The position numbers and the translations under genes are program-made. A stretch of 64,000 nt of DNA from a sulfur-oxidizing endosymbiont of Gigantopelta aegis (lineage in GTDB: Bacteria > Pseudomonadota > Gammaproteobacteria > GRL18). Under the pieces are notes generated by a model. It saw only the letters and a list, made by a program, of their open reading frames with translations. It was not told the DNA's origin and ran no database searches. This document shows, piece by piece, positions 50,501-60,659 of this stretch. The stretch covers positions 1,425,015 through 1,489,014 of the forward strand of contig NZ_JAEHGE010000001.1 in assembly GCF_016097415.1 (NCBI RefSeq). Direction: 5' to 3'. Numbering within the stretch: position 1 is the first letter of the stretch; each line of letters begins with the position of its first letter.

Positions 50501-51053
50501 TGGGTGGATTTAATGCTTCATGTAATAGACTGGCATAAGCAATTTTAGGAACCGCTTTCTTATCACCGGGAACCGGCAAGCCGCCTTCGGCAATATGAAA
50601 TGAACCGGCAGTGGTGCGACGGTCGCGAGAGGTGTTATGTAATACCCCTTGGCTGACGCGGAAGCTTTTTACAAATTCTGATTCAAAATAATCGCCATCA
50701 GCGGGTAAGGATAATTCACGAGCCACGCCATGGCGGTCAAGAATTAACGTGTTAGAGGGTAATACTGTGCTTTTATCACAACCACTATCTTGTAGATAAT
50801 CATCCAAAAAGTCTTGAATACGCTGATCAGCAGGACAAAGATATTGTGATAACAAGCGTGATTTTTCACGATAACTTTCTAAGAGGTCGTCTGCAATAGA
50901 GAAAAAATCATTATCACAATCCTGAGCTTTGCAGGCGGGGAGTCCGGAAGAATGTAGCTTGAGATTAATATAAAGCTGAATACGTTTTTTTTCTTCGGCA
51001 GCTTCGAGAGTGTCGCTACAACTATTTACGCCTAATGATTTTGCTAAATCCAT
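47571..51053 (-). CDS. Very large protein, probable PPi-type PEP carboxykinase
   Basis: A 1160-aa protein without signal peptide or membrane helices. Its size, the central Gly-rich nucleotide-loop-like segment STVSGGGKSEISKAI (about residues 496-510), an upstream region DNYFGYCKKEVKTQISYS and EEEHSGGALAFPRY recall the pyrophosphate-dependent PEP carboxykinases, which are about 1100 aa and very divergent from ATP/GTP enzymes. These interconvert oxaloacetate plus PPi with PEP, CO2 and Pi. The gene is divergent from pyruvate kinase, which fits a role at the PEP node. The match is from memory of motif and size, so the name is provisional. ATG at 51051-51053 is the start. Confidence 0.55.
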   Translation of the reverse strand: MDLAKSLGVNSCSDTLEAAEEKKRIQLYINLKLHSSGLPACKAQDCDNDFFSIADDLLESYREKSRLLSQYLCPADQRIQDFLDDYLQDSGCDKSTVLPSNTLILDRHGVARELSLPADGDYFESEFVKSFRVSQGVLHNTSRDRRTTAGSFHIAEGGLPVPGDKKAVPKIAYASLLHEALNPPKELMTLPFTSTQEEQAESFLSILLRPIVCPEIPTHDPSQSEAEKSMEIRFFAPGTLASNLDFVESIFGNAGNPSLAENDAGLDIEHWVGHTGCVILAPHLVRMKKKDLGLPHIDDATERHIKDGMCWSSEDELYNNGQPFKITARDKRGVIVTILADNYFGYCKKEVKTQISYSTNLFGLAEEEHSGGALAFPRYNHGEEFGKDCRTKNTEYHFSDIVEKYGDIMDLQEEGYAIDKQFPQILYVPETNLQMDLNQQTVSWTSNGKTQTIKLKPGLIYMHPSGYKIAMEKHPKAPSWRIVGTDAEGTFCHKPSTVSGGGKSEISKAIDDAVIYGPLFVNKLDEAMERMDEIFNYDYSKRYLPEFTPDYNDHPPRSPLSMERSLGSMIKMLTQSERKFTPEYNAWLEKIPESSKALAFIIKRFYREEWGDNWKKHFTVDLIDGVQGHELKYQCRQLIMSYLRVGFDQDGAWRIYKMRQDYIVADKLQMEDDISASVVVPAKRLINMPEKNNHECVKLVKNCEYRLFQRPDDAIIKGFDKQTELEMAMKGNFVANYQPLTPDMLKELSEDQVEFDQYTAPMRDLLLDSLAQGKMAVSSAHPLMVNGAPSKNPRYLQLRSDIAHPIKLYLAKMSARFHRRASLEEAICFPVDAVLTGRRNNPPEPAAGIRSLAVYNPIHYQELPELFMDFICSLTGKSPSTTGAGSEGALTKGPFNALLPTADVNNALVSYILTDYSGFSSAAGYVGPHTKVNHDISLIIPEIWALLKPEKRRPDYLINKGQLEKLEDFEHNGKKVLASRLGYRITNLFVHGFFGKIFDNPSAVFDEKILCPETQSMDDFVDGINNIVEAQQKVALEYIDDGSIEQACPPLKALIYIMAHGEYEGKDAHHPEIRAMFTKEALLSSDWYKRRLEVKQERDIALWQRHIDYLSNFLERDSHAEEASRLKISKQLSKAQDKLTQVSSQAYLDELVGTLGADPM

Positions 51054-51435
51054 ATTATATAGTACCTTTTTACATCATTTGTACAATCAAGTAGTTTGGG
51101 GCATCGCAATTATGGGAATTGTTACTAAAGCTATCCCCATTCAGATATCCTTATCAGCTATTGCTTTTGCCTAGCTATCCACGGATGATGGAATCGTATC
51201 TCCAAGTGTCACGGATATACGAGCGGTAATTTAGCAGATTTGAGATTGTTTTTAAATGTATGGAAGAAAATAAGGATATTCTAAATCTTTGTTTTTCAAT
51301 GAAGATAATAAATATTTTTTAAGCTTTTCATACAGATAATAATATTATTTGCTAAAATGATTGAGTTAGATTTTTTTTACTCCCAATGTTTTCCTTCGTT
51401 TCATCGATACAAAAAGAGGTTTTTAAGGCAATTTT
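51054..51435. promoter_or_regulatory. Divergent promoter region of the PEP-node genes
   Basis: 382 AT-rich bases between the large carboxykinase-like gene and pyk. No coding frame of interest; no operator recognised. Promoters for both genes must lie here, so shared regulation is possible. Confidence 0.35.
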
Positions 51436-52848
51436 ATGAAATATCCAATCAACAAAACCAAAATTGTTTGTACTATTGGTCCTGCTACGGATTCCATAAT
51501 AAAGATGGAAGCATTATTACATGCTGGAATGAACGTCGCTCGTCTAAATTTTTCCCATGGTGATTTTACCAGTCATGGCGAAATAATTAAAAAGCTCAGA
51601 GAGGCATCGGCAAATACCGGTAAACGTCTGGCTATTATGGCTGATTTACCAGGGCCAAAAATGCGTATTGGCCAGCTTAAAGAAGAGCCCATTGAGTTAG
51701 AAAAAGGCGATGCTTTTATTCTGACCACAGAAGACATAATCGGCGATCGACAGCGTGTCTCTATCAGCTTTGAGGCTTTGCCAAAAATCGTTAAAGCGGG
51801 TGATACGTTGTACCTTAATGATGGTATTATTTCTCTGCTGGTCACTGAAATCATTGGTAATGATGTTTGTTGTGAAGTGCATGCCGGTGGTGAACTGCGT
51901 TCTAGAAAGGGCTTGAATCTACCGGGAATAGAATTGGGCTTTAGTGCCTTTACCCCACATGATAGAGATTGCCTGGAATTTGCTTTAGAGCAGGGGGTCG
52001 ATGCGGTGAGTCAATCCTTTGTTGCCAATAAAGATGATATTCTGGACTTAAGAAAAGCTGCGACAGACCTAGGCTTTAAGCCCTTTGTCATTGCCAAAAT
52101 TGAACGCTCAGGTGCTTTGGATAATCTGGATGAAATTTTAGCCGTAAGCGATGGCATTATGGTGGCACGGGGCGATTTAGGAGTAGAAATTCCCATTGCT
52201 TCAATTGCCATTACACAAAAACAAATTACGAAACTGGCCAGTCAATATTGCCGGCCAGTGATCACCGCCACCCAGATGTTAGAGTCCATGACTGAACATC
52301 GTCGTCCTACTCGTGCAGAAGCAACTGATGTGGCCAATGCCATTCTTGATGGCACTGATGCAGTGATGTTGTCGGGAGAATCTGCTATGGGACAGTATCC
52401 GATTGAAGCTACCGCGATGCTGGCAGAAATCGCCTGTGTTACCGAACCGCATCGAAAATTAGATAGGGGTCTGGAGCGCCTAGGTGAAAAGAAAAAAATG
52501 GAAGAATTGATCGCCCATAACCTACAATTATCTGTGAGAAATATGCAGCCTGCTGCAGTTATCACGCCTACTCGTTCAGGTAGTATGCCACGAAATGTCA
52601 CTCGTTATTGTTTACCGGTATGGATCACAGCCTTTAGTGCGGATGAAAAAACCTGTCAATCTTTGCAGTTTTCCTATGGTGTTTACCCCATTAAAGCCGA
52701 TGAGGATATGGCAGAATGGACGCCATTTTTACGTCGTTGGTATCAAGAACAGGGAATTTATGAGGGCATAGTCTTATTGGCTCAAGGGCCATCACCCGAA
52801 TACCCTTGCAGTAATCATCGCTTGGAATTTATTGACCTAGGCTTGTAA
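51436..52848 (+). CDS. pyk: Pyruvate kinase
   Basis: A 470-aa glycolytic enzyme converting PEP and ADP to pyruvate and ATP. It shows KTKIVCTIGPATDS, NVARLNFSHGD, the catalytic lysine region PFVIAKIERSGALDNLDEI, MVARGDLGVEIP and the TATQMLESM...PTRAEATDVANAILDGTDAVMLSGE signature. The C-terminal domain is present. Start at ATG 51436. No effector specificity can be read. Confidence 0.96.
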   Translation: MKYPINKTKIVCTIGPATDSIIKMEALLHAGMNVARLNFSHGDFTSHGEIIKKLREASANTGKRLAIMADLPGPKMRIGQLKEEPIELEKGDAFILTTEDIIGDRQRVSISFEALPKIVKAGDTLYLNDGIISLLVTEIIGNDVCCEVHAGGELRSRKGLNLPGIELGFSAFTPHDRDCLEFALEQGVDAVSQSFVANKDDILDLRKAATDLGFKPFVIAKIERSGALDNLDEILAVSDGIMVARGDLGVEIPIASIAITQKQITKLASQYCRPVITATQMLESMTEHRRPTRAEATDVANAILDGTDAVMLSGESAMGQYPIEATAMLAEIACVTEPHRKLDRGLERLGEKKKMEELIAHNLQLSVRNMQPAAVITPTRSGSMPRNVTRYCLPVWITAFSADEKTCQSLQFSYGVYPIKADEDMAEWTPFLRRWYQEQGIYEGIVLLAQGPSPEYPCSNHRLEFIDLGL

Positions 52849-52955
52849 TAGCAGGGCTATAGTAAGTGCAAATTCTATAGAATGTTCGATTCATGTCTAT
52901 AAAATGTGCTGAATGACAACAAAGTCGTGAACTAGTTCCATGAAAGCAGACCTAC

Positions 52956-52969
52956 TTGACATATATCAA
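52956..52969 (+). promoter_or_regulatory. FNR/DNR-type box upstream of norC
   Basis: TTGACATATATCAA differs from the Fnr/Dnr consensus TTGAT-N4-ATCAA at one position. It is centred 62 bases before the norC ATG, a suitable place for class II activation. NO-sensing Dnr/NnrR regulators commonly control nor operons. Confidence 0.7.
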
Positions 52970-53024
52970 TGAGACAATTAGAGCTTTAATGGATACTAAT
53001 CCAACATAAAAATAGGAGTTAGCC

Positions 53025-53456
53025 ATGAGTGAAGTGTTCACAAAAAACATGGCCAGAAATATCTTTTATGGAGGCAGTGTATTCTTCTTCCTACTACTTC
53101 TGGCCCTTACCTTCGACACGCAAGGCGTTCTCGCCGAGCGTGACCATCGAAAAATATCACCCCGGAAGTTGTTCTGGGTAAAAAGTCTGGGAAGACAACA
53201 ACTGTGTTGGTTGTCATACCATTTTAGGCGAAGGCGCTTACTTTGCACCGGAGCTGGGCAATGTTTACACCCGTTTTGGTAATAGTAAAGAAGCCATTAT
53301 TGGTTTCATTAAAAGCCGTCCTAAAAATGGTATTCCTGGTCGCCGCAGCATGCCTCAGTTTAACCTGAGTGATGAAGAGCTGAATGGCATCGCTGAGTTC
53401 CTTAAATGGACCTCAGAAGTCAATACGGCTAACTGGCCCCAAACATTCAAGGTTAA
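53025..53456 (+). pseudogene. norC: Nitric oxide reductase cytochrome c subunit NorC, frameshifted
   Basis: The N-terminus (MSEVFTKNMARNIFYGGSVF) carries the membrane anchor. After residue about 42 the frame is lost, but three single-base insertions restore NorC: in A5 53150-53154 (RKNITPEVVLGKK), A5 53180-53184 (KKVWEDNNCVGCHTILGEGAY, giving the CxxCH heme site) and C4 53437-53440 (TANWPPNIQG then stop at 53454-53456). NorC is the membrane-anchored c-type cytochrome that passes electrons to NorB. AGGAG lies at 53012-53016. As written the protein is truncated. Confidence 0.88.
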
Positions 53457-54847
<1,391 letters not shown>

Positions 54848-54878
54848 AAAGCCTTAAGTTCTAAGCGTTAAAAATAGA

Positions 54879-54907
54879 GGCGGGGCTTAATCACCCCGCC
54901 TTTTTTA
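54879..54907 (+). terminator. Intrinsic terminator after norB
   Basis: GGCGGGG pairs with CCCCGCC around a short loop and is followed by TTTTTT. It separates norCB from norEFQD, so the latter may have a weaker supply or its own promoter. Confidence 0.9.
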
Positions 54908-54960
54908 TGTGTGGTATTTAATTTTTTAAAGTTCTAATTTTTAAAATAATGGTATATATA

Positions 54961-55560
54961 ATGTCTATAGGTTCTATTAAAGCGGATAATAAAATTTTGC
55001 TAAAAAAAGATCCCTTACCGGGTGACTTAGCAATTTGGTTTTTTATTATGGCGGAATTACTTGTATTTGGACTGTTTTTTATGGTTTATGTCTATGTACG
55101 TAACAACAATGTGGAGTTGTTTAATACCTACCAACTAGAATTACATCGTATTGCAGGGGTGATCAATACGATTGCTCTGATCACCAGTAGTTATTTTGTT
55201 GCCCTGAGTGTGCATGCGATAAAACAAGATCAAGTTAAACGCAGTGGTCATTTAATCTTACTTGCTTTAGCAATGGGTGCTGTTTTTGTGGTGGTAAAAC
55301 TATGGGAATACTCCCATGTATTTGGTGCAGGTATCCATTTAAGTACCAATACCTTTTATACCTTTTATATTTCTCTGACCTTTTTTCATTTTATGCATGT
55401 CTTAATGGGCATGGTTATCCTTGGCGCTGTATATCGCTTTATCCGGCAGGGAAAATACTCAGCCAGTGAACACCTGGGCATAGAAACCGGTGCGTCCTAT
55501 TGGCACATGGTCGATTTAGTCTGGATTATTTTATTTCCTCTTGTTTATGTGATTAGGTAA
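54961..55560 (+). CDS. norE: NorE, cytochrome c oxidase subunit III-like
   Basis: 199 aa from ATG 54961 (an ATG at 54949 in the same frame is less likely). Five membrane helices with the subunit-III pattern (LAIWFFIMAELLVFGLFFM, WEYSHVFGAG, FHFMHVLMG, SYWHMVDLVWIILFPLVY). NorE supports NO reductase activity or assembly in denitrifiers. Its stop is 5 bases before the norF start. Confidence 0.88.
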   Translation: MSIGSIKADNKILLKKDPLPGDLAIWFFIMAELLVFGLFFMVYVYVRNNNVELFNTYQLELHRIAGVINTIALITSSYFVALSVHAIKQDQVKRSGHLILLALAMGAVFVVVKLWEYSHVFGAGIHLSTNTFYTFYISLTFFHFMHVLMGMVILGAVYRFIRQGKYSASEHLGIETGASYWHMVDLVWIILFPLVYVIR

Positions 55561-55565
55561 GCTTT

Positions 55566-55853
55566 ATGTCATCAACTAGATTTACATCAAGTACAAAATT
55601 AACCGTAATATGGATAATACTCATACTTCTGACGTTAAGTTCGTCCTTGGTTGCTTATTTTGAATTGTCAGGTCTTTATATTGTTGCTTTTGTATTACTA
55701 ACGGTAAGCATCAAAGGTCAATTAATTATTGATTACTATATGGGAATGAAGAATGTTCGAGGATTTTGGCGATTTGCCTTACTAGGATTTATTATCGTCA
55801 TACCGCTGGTTGCAATGACGGGCTATTACTTAAGCTTAATGACAGTAGATTGA
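55566..55853 (+). CDS. norF: NorF-like small membrane protein (COX4-like)
   Basis: A 95-aa protein with three hydrophobic segments, resembling prokaryotic cytochrome c oxidase subunit IV (KLTVIWIILILLTLSSSLVAYFE; KGQLIIDYYMGMKNVRGFWRF). It follows norE immediately, as in other nor clusters, where it aids NO reductase maturation. Assignment rests mainly on size, topology and position. Confidence 0.75.
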   Translation: MSSTRFTSSTKLTVIWIILILLTLSSSLVAYFELSGLYIVAFVLLTVSIKGQLIIDYYMGMKNVRGFWRFALLGFIIVIPLVAMTGYYLSLMTVD

Positions 55854-55914
55854 AAGAAAAAATTAACTGTAAATGAACTATAAATGAACTATAAAAGATG
55901 AGAAGCGAATAAAA

Positions 55915-56715
55915 ATGAGCACTGACACACAAGCCACTGATATCCCTTTTTATTCACCACAAGGGAATGAACAAGCCCTATTTGAACATGCCTATGGTAA
56001 TCAATTGCCGGTCTTGTTAAAAGGCCCAACGGGTAGCGGTAAAACCCGCTTTATTGCTCACATGGCAGCAAAACTCAATGTGCCTTTATACACTGTCTCA
56101 TGTCACGATGATTTAACGGCTTCTGATTTAGTAGGACGTTATTTAATCGGTGATAGTCAAACTATCTGGAATGACGGGCCACTGACCCGTGCTGTTCGTG
56201 AAGGTGGTATTTGCTATCTGGATGAAGTGGTAGAAGCACGAAAAGATACCACGGTGGTTATTCATCCGCTAACAGATGATCGTCGTATCCTGCCCATTGA
56301 CCGTACTGGCGAAACCTTGCATGCCCCGAATAATTTTATGTTAGTTGTATCTTATAACCCAGGTTATCAAAGTATGATGAAAGGCTTAAAACCGAGTACT
56401 CGACAGCGCTTTATTTCCATGAGTTTCAATTATCTTAAACCCGCTCAGGAACAGGCAGTGGTTGAAGCGGAAACGGGTATTGAAGCACACATGGCGAAAA
56501 AATTAGTGGCCATGGCCAATGCATTGAGACAACTAAAAGATCATGATTTAGAAGAAGGTGCAAGTACCCGTTTATTGGTTTATACGGCAAGATTAATCAA
56601 GTCTGGCTTTGATCCTGTGGAAGCTTGTCTGGCAGGTTTAATCGAACCCTTAAGTGATGAACAGGATGTGGTTGAAGCATTGATGGAAGTAGTTTATGCC
56701 TCATTTGGTAAGTAG
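55915..56715 (+). CDS. norQ: NorQ, MoxR-type AAA+ ATPase
   Basis: A 266-aa protein with Walker A GPTGSGKT, Walker B ICYLDEVVEA, and sensor and arginine-finger segments (VVSYNPGYQSMMKGLKPSTRQRF). NorQ works with NorD to insert the non-heme iron into NorB. It is also close to CbbQ, which with CbbO activates RuBisCO; adjacency to norE/F and norD favours the nor assignment. The gap to norD is 86 bases. Confidence 0.88.
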   Translation: MSTDTQATDIPFYSPQGNEQALFEHAYGNQLPVLLKGPTGSGKTRFIAHMAAKLNVPLYTVSCHDDLTASDLVGRYLIGDSQTIWNDGPLTRAVREGGICYLDEVVEARKDTTVVIHPLTDDRRILPIDRTGETLHAPNNFMLVVSYNPGYQSMMKGLKPSTRQRFISMSFNYLKPAQEQAVVEAETGIEAHMAKKLVAMANALRQLKDHDLEEGASTRLLVYTARLIKSGFDPVEACLAGLIEPLSDEQDVVEALMEVVYASFGK

Positions 56716-56801
56716 CTTTGCTTAAGTGACCTTTCTTAAATACCATTAGGACAGTCGTTTTATAAGTCACAATTAACGAACAAAAATAAAGAGCAAGAAT
56801 A

Positions 56802-58685
56802 GTGGAAGAACAAGTCGGTCAAATCTGGAATAACTTTGTTACTAACTTATCCGATAAGAGCTTTAAAGAATCAACGGTTAGTTTACAGACAGTAAGCAAG
56901 CCGCTAGGGATTTTTTTTCGTGCCTTGGGTGGTAACAATGCTTTGAGAATTGTTGAGTCTACAGCAACGCAACATTTTGCCAAACGTAATTGGAAACATC
57001 GTGTTGCGGGGACGGGAAAATATGTTGAACTGAGTTGGCAGGATGATGATACCCTACATTTACCCAAGCAAATTAATGTCTTTCCAAGCACAGAACTGAA
57101 TAAAGATTTGTATTATTGGCTTGCCGCAATCAATGCCCACACATTGGAAAATCCGTCAGCTAAAGCCAGAGGCTTGCAAGGCTGGTTTGTTTATAGTCAA
57201 ACCATTACGGTAGAGGTCATAGAACGTTTTCCTGGCTTACATTCACGTTATCTACGTTTGGTTGATGCCTATATACAATTACGTCATCTGGATGAGAAGT
57301 TCAATGAACAGGAACTCGCTCAGGAAGAAGCAATTGCTCGCGCTTTAATTGAACCGGGTTGTATGGATAAGATCCCTACCAGTCAATATGCTCCGAAGCC
57401 AGTATTACTTTGGCCTCACCCCAATCCACCGGAAGTAATCGATTTAAGTAGCCGACGTTCACAGCCTGATAAAGATGTTGAAGGTGAATCAAAACCTTCA
57501 AAGCCTGAGCAAACAAAAAAAGAAAATAAACGTCGTAATGCTGAACGGGTTGATATGCCTGATGGCAAAGATGGTTTTATTTTACATCACTTTGAAAGTA
57601 TTTTTGGTTTCAGTGAATTTTTGAATATAAACCGTAGCACCGACGACGACGATGAAGCCGATCAGGATAAGGCAGATAAAAATGCTGATGATATGGATTT
57701 TCTTTCCGTTGCCAGAGATAATAAAACCAAGGGCGGTAAGGTCAAATTCGACCTAGACTTACCGGCAGAATCAATGGATGAAGTGATCCTTGAAAGTGAT
57801 GTGCTGTTGCCTGAATGGGACTACAAAAAACAACTCATGCTAAAAGATTATTGTTCTGTCATAAACTATATGCACAATACGGGGGAAGCGGGTGAGTTAC
57901 CGGAAAACCTGCGTCGCACAGCAAAAAAACTGCGCCATCAGTTGGAAGCTTTAACCAGTAAACGCGTCTGGCATCGGCATCAAAGTGAAGGCAGTGAATT
58001 GGATTTGGATGCCTATATCAATTATGTCGGCGAACGTTTCAGCGGACATAAAGTGGAACAACCGGATTTATATCAGCAATTGCGCTCTTCAGAAAGAGAC
58101 TTATCGTGTTTATTATTAGCGGATCTTTCATTATCTACCGATACCTGGCTATCCAATGAAGCACGTATTATTGATGTGATCCGAGATTCCTTGTTTTTAT
58201 TCAGTGAAAGTTTGCGTAATACTGGCGATCAATTTTCTATCTATGGTTTTTCATCCAAAAATCATGGTCATATTCGTTTTAATACCCTGAAAACCTTTAA
58301 AGAAAAATACAATGGCATCGTGCGCTCGCGTATCCAGGCGATTAAACCCGGATTTTATACCCGCATGGGAGCCGCAATACGTTATGCTTCGGTGAAATTG
58401 GAACAACAAGATACCCAACAGCGCTTATTGCTTATCCTCACTGATGGCAAGCCTAACGATTTAGATCGTTATGAAGGACGCTATGGTGTCGAAGATACTC
58501 GCCGTGCTATCCATGAAGCCAAAGCAAAAGGTTTACAAACCTTCTGCATCACCATTGACGATCAGGGTGGGGAATACCTGCCGCACATCTTTGGCACAAA
58601 TGGTTATACGATTATTAGAAAACCAGAGCATTTACCGCAGAAATTACCGTTATTGTATGCGAATTTAACCACTAATCCCAGCTAG
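56802..58685 (+). CDS. norD: NorD, VWA-domain maturation protein
   Basis: A 627-aa protein with a C-terminal von Willebrand factor A domain (about residues 430-615) and MIDAS motif LLADLSLSTDTW and TDGKPND. The middle (about 225-310) is charged and low-complexity. It partners NorQ. The TAG stop at 58683-58685 is part of a repeated sequence (TAGTG..CATCCGTTTATT), so the C-terminus abuts an inserted element. Confidence 0.88.
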   Translation: MEEQVGQIWNNFVTNLSDKSFKESTVSLQTVSKPLGIFFRALGGNNALRIVESTATQHFAKRNWKHRVAGTGKYVELSWQDDDTLHLPKQINVFPSTELNKDLYYWLAAINAHTLENPSAKARGLQGWFVYSQTITVEVIERFPGLHSRYLRLVDAYIQLRHLDEKFNEQELAQEEAIARALIEPGCMDKIPTSQYAPKPVLLWPHPNPPEVIDLSSRRSQPDKDVEGESKPSKPEQTKKENKRRNAERVDMPDGKDGFILHHFESIFGFSEFLNINRSTDDDDEADQDKADKNADDMDFLSVARDNKTKGGKVKFDLDLPAESMDEVILESDVLLPEWDYKKQLMLKDYCSVINYMHNTGEAGELPENLRRTAKKLRHQLEALTSKRVWHRHQSEGSELDLDAYINYVGERFSGHKVEQPDLYQQLRSSERDLSCLLLADLSLSTDTWLSNEARIIDVIRDSLFLFSESLRNTGDQFSIYGFSSKNHGHIRFNTLKTFKEKYNGIVRSRIQAIKPGFYTRMGAAIRYASVKLEQQDTQQRLLLILTDGKPNDLDRYEGRYGVEDTRRAIHEAKAKGLQTFCITIDDQGGEYLPHIFGTNGYTIIRKPEHLPQKLPLLYANLTTNPS

Positions 58686-58759
58686 TGCCCATCCGTTTAT
58701 TGCATTCGATAGAGCTCCCCCTAAAGAAGGGGGGAAGCTAAAAGCGGAATAAACGGATG
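58683..58759. repeat. Palindromic element abutting the norD stop
   Basis: Arms CATCCGTTTATT (58690-58701) and AATAAACGGATG (58748-58759) enclose a second hairpin of AGCTCCCCC and GGGGGGAAGCT. The outer arm sequence occurs also at 62960-62978 and, inverted, at 26405-26423. The inner stem lacks a T-run, so it is not clearly a terminator. Confidence 0.7.
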
Positions 58760-58889
58760 AACACCAGCTAAGATGTCATTACTTTTTTAGCAATCATGCT
58801 AGAAGTAATGAATAATACTTGACTGTTATGGTCAAGTATTATTAAATGTCTCTAAAATTATTATGTTTGATAAAGTTTAGAGACATTTA

Positions 58890-59210
58890 ATGCAAGAAAT
58901 GAATCCCCAAGAAGTTCAAGAACACCTGAAAAATAGTAGTACCAAACCCTTATTGCTGGATGTACGTGAGCCATGGGAGTATGACGTTTGCCATATCGAA
59001 GGCGCACAGCTAGTCCCCATGAATAGTATTCCTGCTCAGATGAGCAAGCTGGATCCTGAACAAGAAATTATCATTATTTGCCATCATGGTGTCCGTAGTC
59101 GTATGGTTGGACGCTTTTTAGAAGCAGCAAAATTCAGCAATCTTATTAACCTGACCGGTGGTGTTGCAGCCTGGGCTCAGTCAGTCGATTCTGAAATGGC
59201 AACATATTAA
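58890..59210 (+). CDS. Single-domain rhodanese
   Basis: A 106-aa rhodanese-like protein with LLLDVREPWEYDVCHIEGAQLVPM and the active-site loop CHHGVRSR around the catalytic Cys (about residue 71). Such proteins, like GlpE, transfer sulfane sulfur. No other sulfur gene is adjacent in the window. Confidence 0.92.
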   Translation: MQEMNPQEVQEHLKNSSTKPLLLDVREPWEYDVCHIEGAQLVPMNSIPAQMSKLDPEQEIIIICHHGVRSRMVGRFLEAAKFSNLINLTGGVAAWAQSVDSEMATY

Positions 59211-59243
59211 GCTAAATAAATCAGTTTGAACCTACTGATTCAT

Positions 59244-60659
59244 TTAGGCTAATGCATGTTTCTTTATTTTGCGCCATAAAGAAACCCTGTCAATGCCTAA
59301 TATGGCTGCTGCTTTAGTCCGGTTGCCACCACATTTATCCAATACCCACTTAATGTATTCAATTTCTTGTTCATCTAATGTGGGAAGTTTATTTTTATTG
59401 AAACGCATCACTGAAATTGAATGTTCGGTCAGAGAAGTAGGAAGTTGACTTAGAGTGATTTTCTTTTCCGTTGACAGCACAATGGCGCGCTCAATGATAT
59501 TTTCTAGCTCTCGTATATTTCCCGGAAAACCATATTGGTTTAAAATATCCATAACTTGAGGATCAAAATCTTCGATTTTTTTATGCATATTTTGTGTATG
59601 CTTTTTTAAAAAATAATAGGCCAGTAGGGGGATGTCATCAATACGTTCCGATAAAGGAGTCAAATGAATTTGAATGACATTGAGGCGATAAAATAAATCC
59701 TGGCGGAAATGCCCCTCAGATACTTCGAGTTCTAAATCGCGGTTGGTTGCAGCCAAAAAGCGCACATTAATGGGATAAGTTTTTGTACCACCTAGGCGTT
59801 GAATTTCATTTTCCTGTAAGACTCTTAATAATTTAACCTGCATCCCCAAGGACATTTCGGCAATTTCATCAAGAAATAAAGTACCACCTTCTGCTGCTTC
59901 AACCAGGCCCTGCTGTGAACTATTTGCGCCGGTATAAGCACCTTTTTCATGACCAAATAATTCATTGGCTAATAACTCTTCTTGCAATGCGCCACAATTA
60001 ATTGCGACAAAGGGCTTATTGGAACGCTGGCTATGGGTATGAATAAATCGAGCCGCTAATTCTTTGCCAGTACCACTTTCACCGGAGATAATCACCGAAC
60101 AATCAGATGGTGCAATCTGTTTCATTGTATCGAGAAGACGTAATGTGGGCGGATCCTGAGTAATGATAGGGTGTGAATTATGGTCTTCGATGAGATTCGA
60201 TTTGAGCTTTTTATTTTCTCGTTTTAAGGTCACTAATTCTAAAGCGTGTTTAACTATTTCCCTGATTTCATCTAATTGATAGGGCTTGCTTAAATAATGA
60301 TAAGCCCCCATTTTCATGGCTTGTACAACCGAGTCATAAGAGCCATGACCTGTTAGCATGATAACGGGTAGGTCAGGATCAACTGCCTGGGCTTTTTTTA
60401 GAATTCCCATGCCATCTACTTTGTCCATTTTCAAATCTGTAATCACGACATCAAAATTTTTCTCTTCAAGCATTTTAAAACCACCCGTTCCGGTACTTCT
60501 GGCGGTGACTTGAAAACCCTGTTTGCTAAATAAATGGGTCAGATTTTTTACTGCAATAGGCTCGTCATCAATGATTAATAAATGGGGCATTAATTTATCT
60601 TCTTCTTTTGTTGATGTTGATAGGGTCGATGTTGTTGGTGAATTAACTTCTATCATCAT
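59244..60659 (-). CDS. Sigma-54-dependent response regulator (NtrC type)
   Basis: A 471-aa protein. Receiver domain about 25-140 (IIDDEP, Asp75 in VVITDLKMD, KPY); AAA+ domain with GESGTGKE, the sigma-54 contact loop GAYTGA (Tyr for the usual Phe, a known variant), GGTLFLDEI and RFLAATNRDL; Fis-type HTH at the C-terminus (GNRTKAAAILGIDRVSLWRKI). The start overlaps the kinase stop by 4 bases; an internal ATG at 60590 (MPHLLIIDDE) is an alternative. It probably acts on the divergent sigma-54 promoter at 62346. Confidence 0.93.
   Translation of the reverse strand: MMIEVNSPTTSTLSTSTKEEDKLMPHLLIIDDEPIAVKNLTHLFSKQGFQVTARSTGTGGFKMLEEKNFDVVITDLKMDKVDGMGILKKAQAVDPDLPVIMLTGHGSYDSVVQAMKMGAYHYLSKPYQLDEIREIVKHALELVTLKRENKKLKSNLIEDHNSHPIITQDPPTLRLLDTMKQIAPSDCSVIISGESGTGKELAARFIHTHSQRSNKPFVAINCGALQEELLANELFGHEKGAYTGANSSQQGLVEAAEGGTLFLDEIAEMSLGMQVKLLRVLQENEIQRLGGTKTYPINVRFLAATNRDLELEVSEGHFRQDLFYRLNVIQIHLTPLSERIDDIPLLAYYFLKKHTQNMHKKIEDFDPQVMDILNQYGFPGNIRELENIIERAIVLSTEKKITLSQLPTSLTEHSISVMRFNKNKLPTLDEQEIEYIKWVLDKCGGNRTKAAAILGIDRVSLWRKIKKHALA

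Noticed and set aside
55915-58685. CbbQ/CbbO RuBisCO activation pair
   Set aside because: The proteins are similar to CbbQ/CbbO, but norC, norB, norE and norF adjoin them and no RuBisCO gene is in the window, so NorQ/NorD is preferred.
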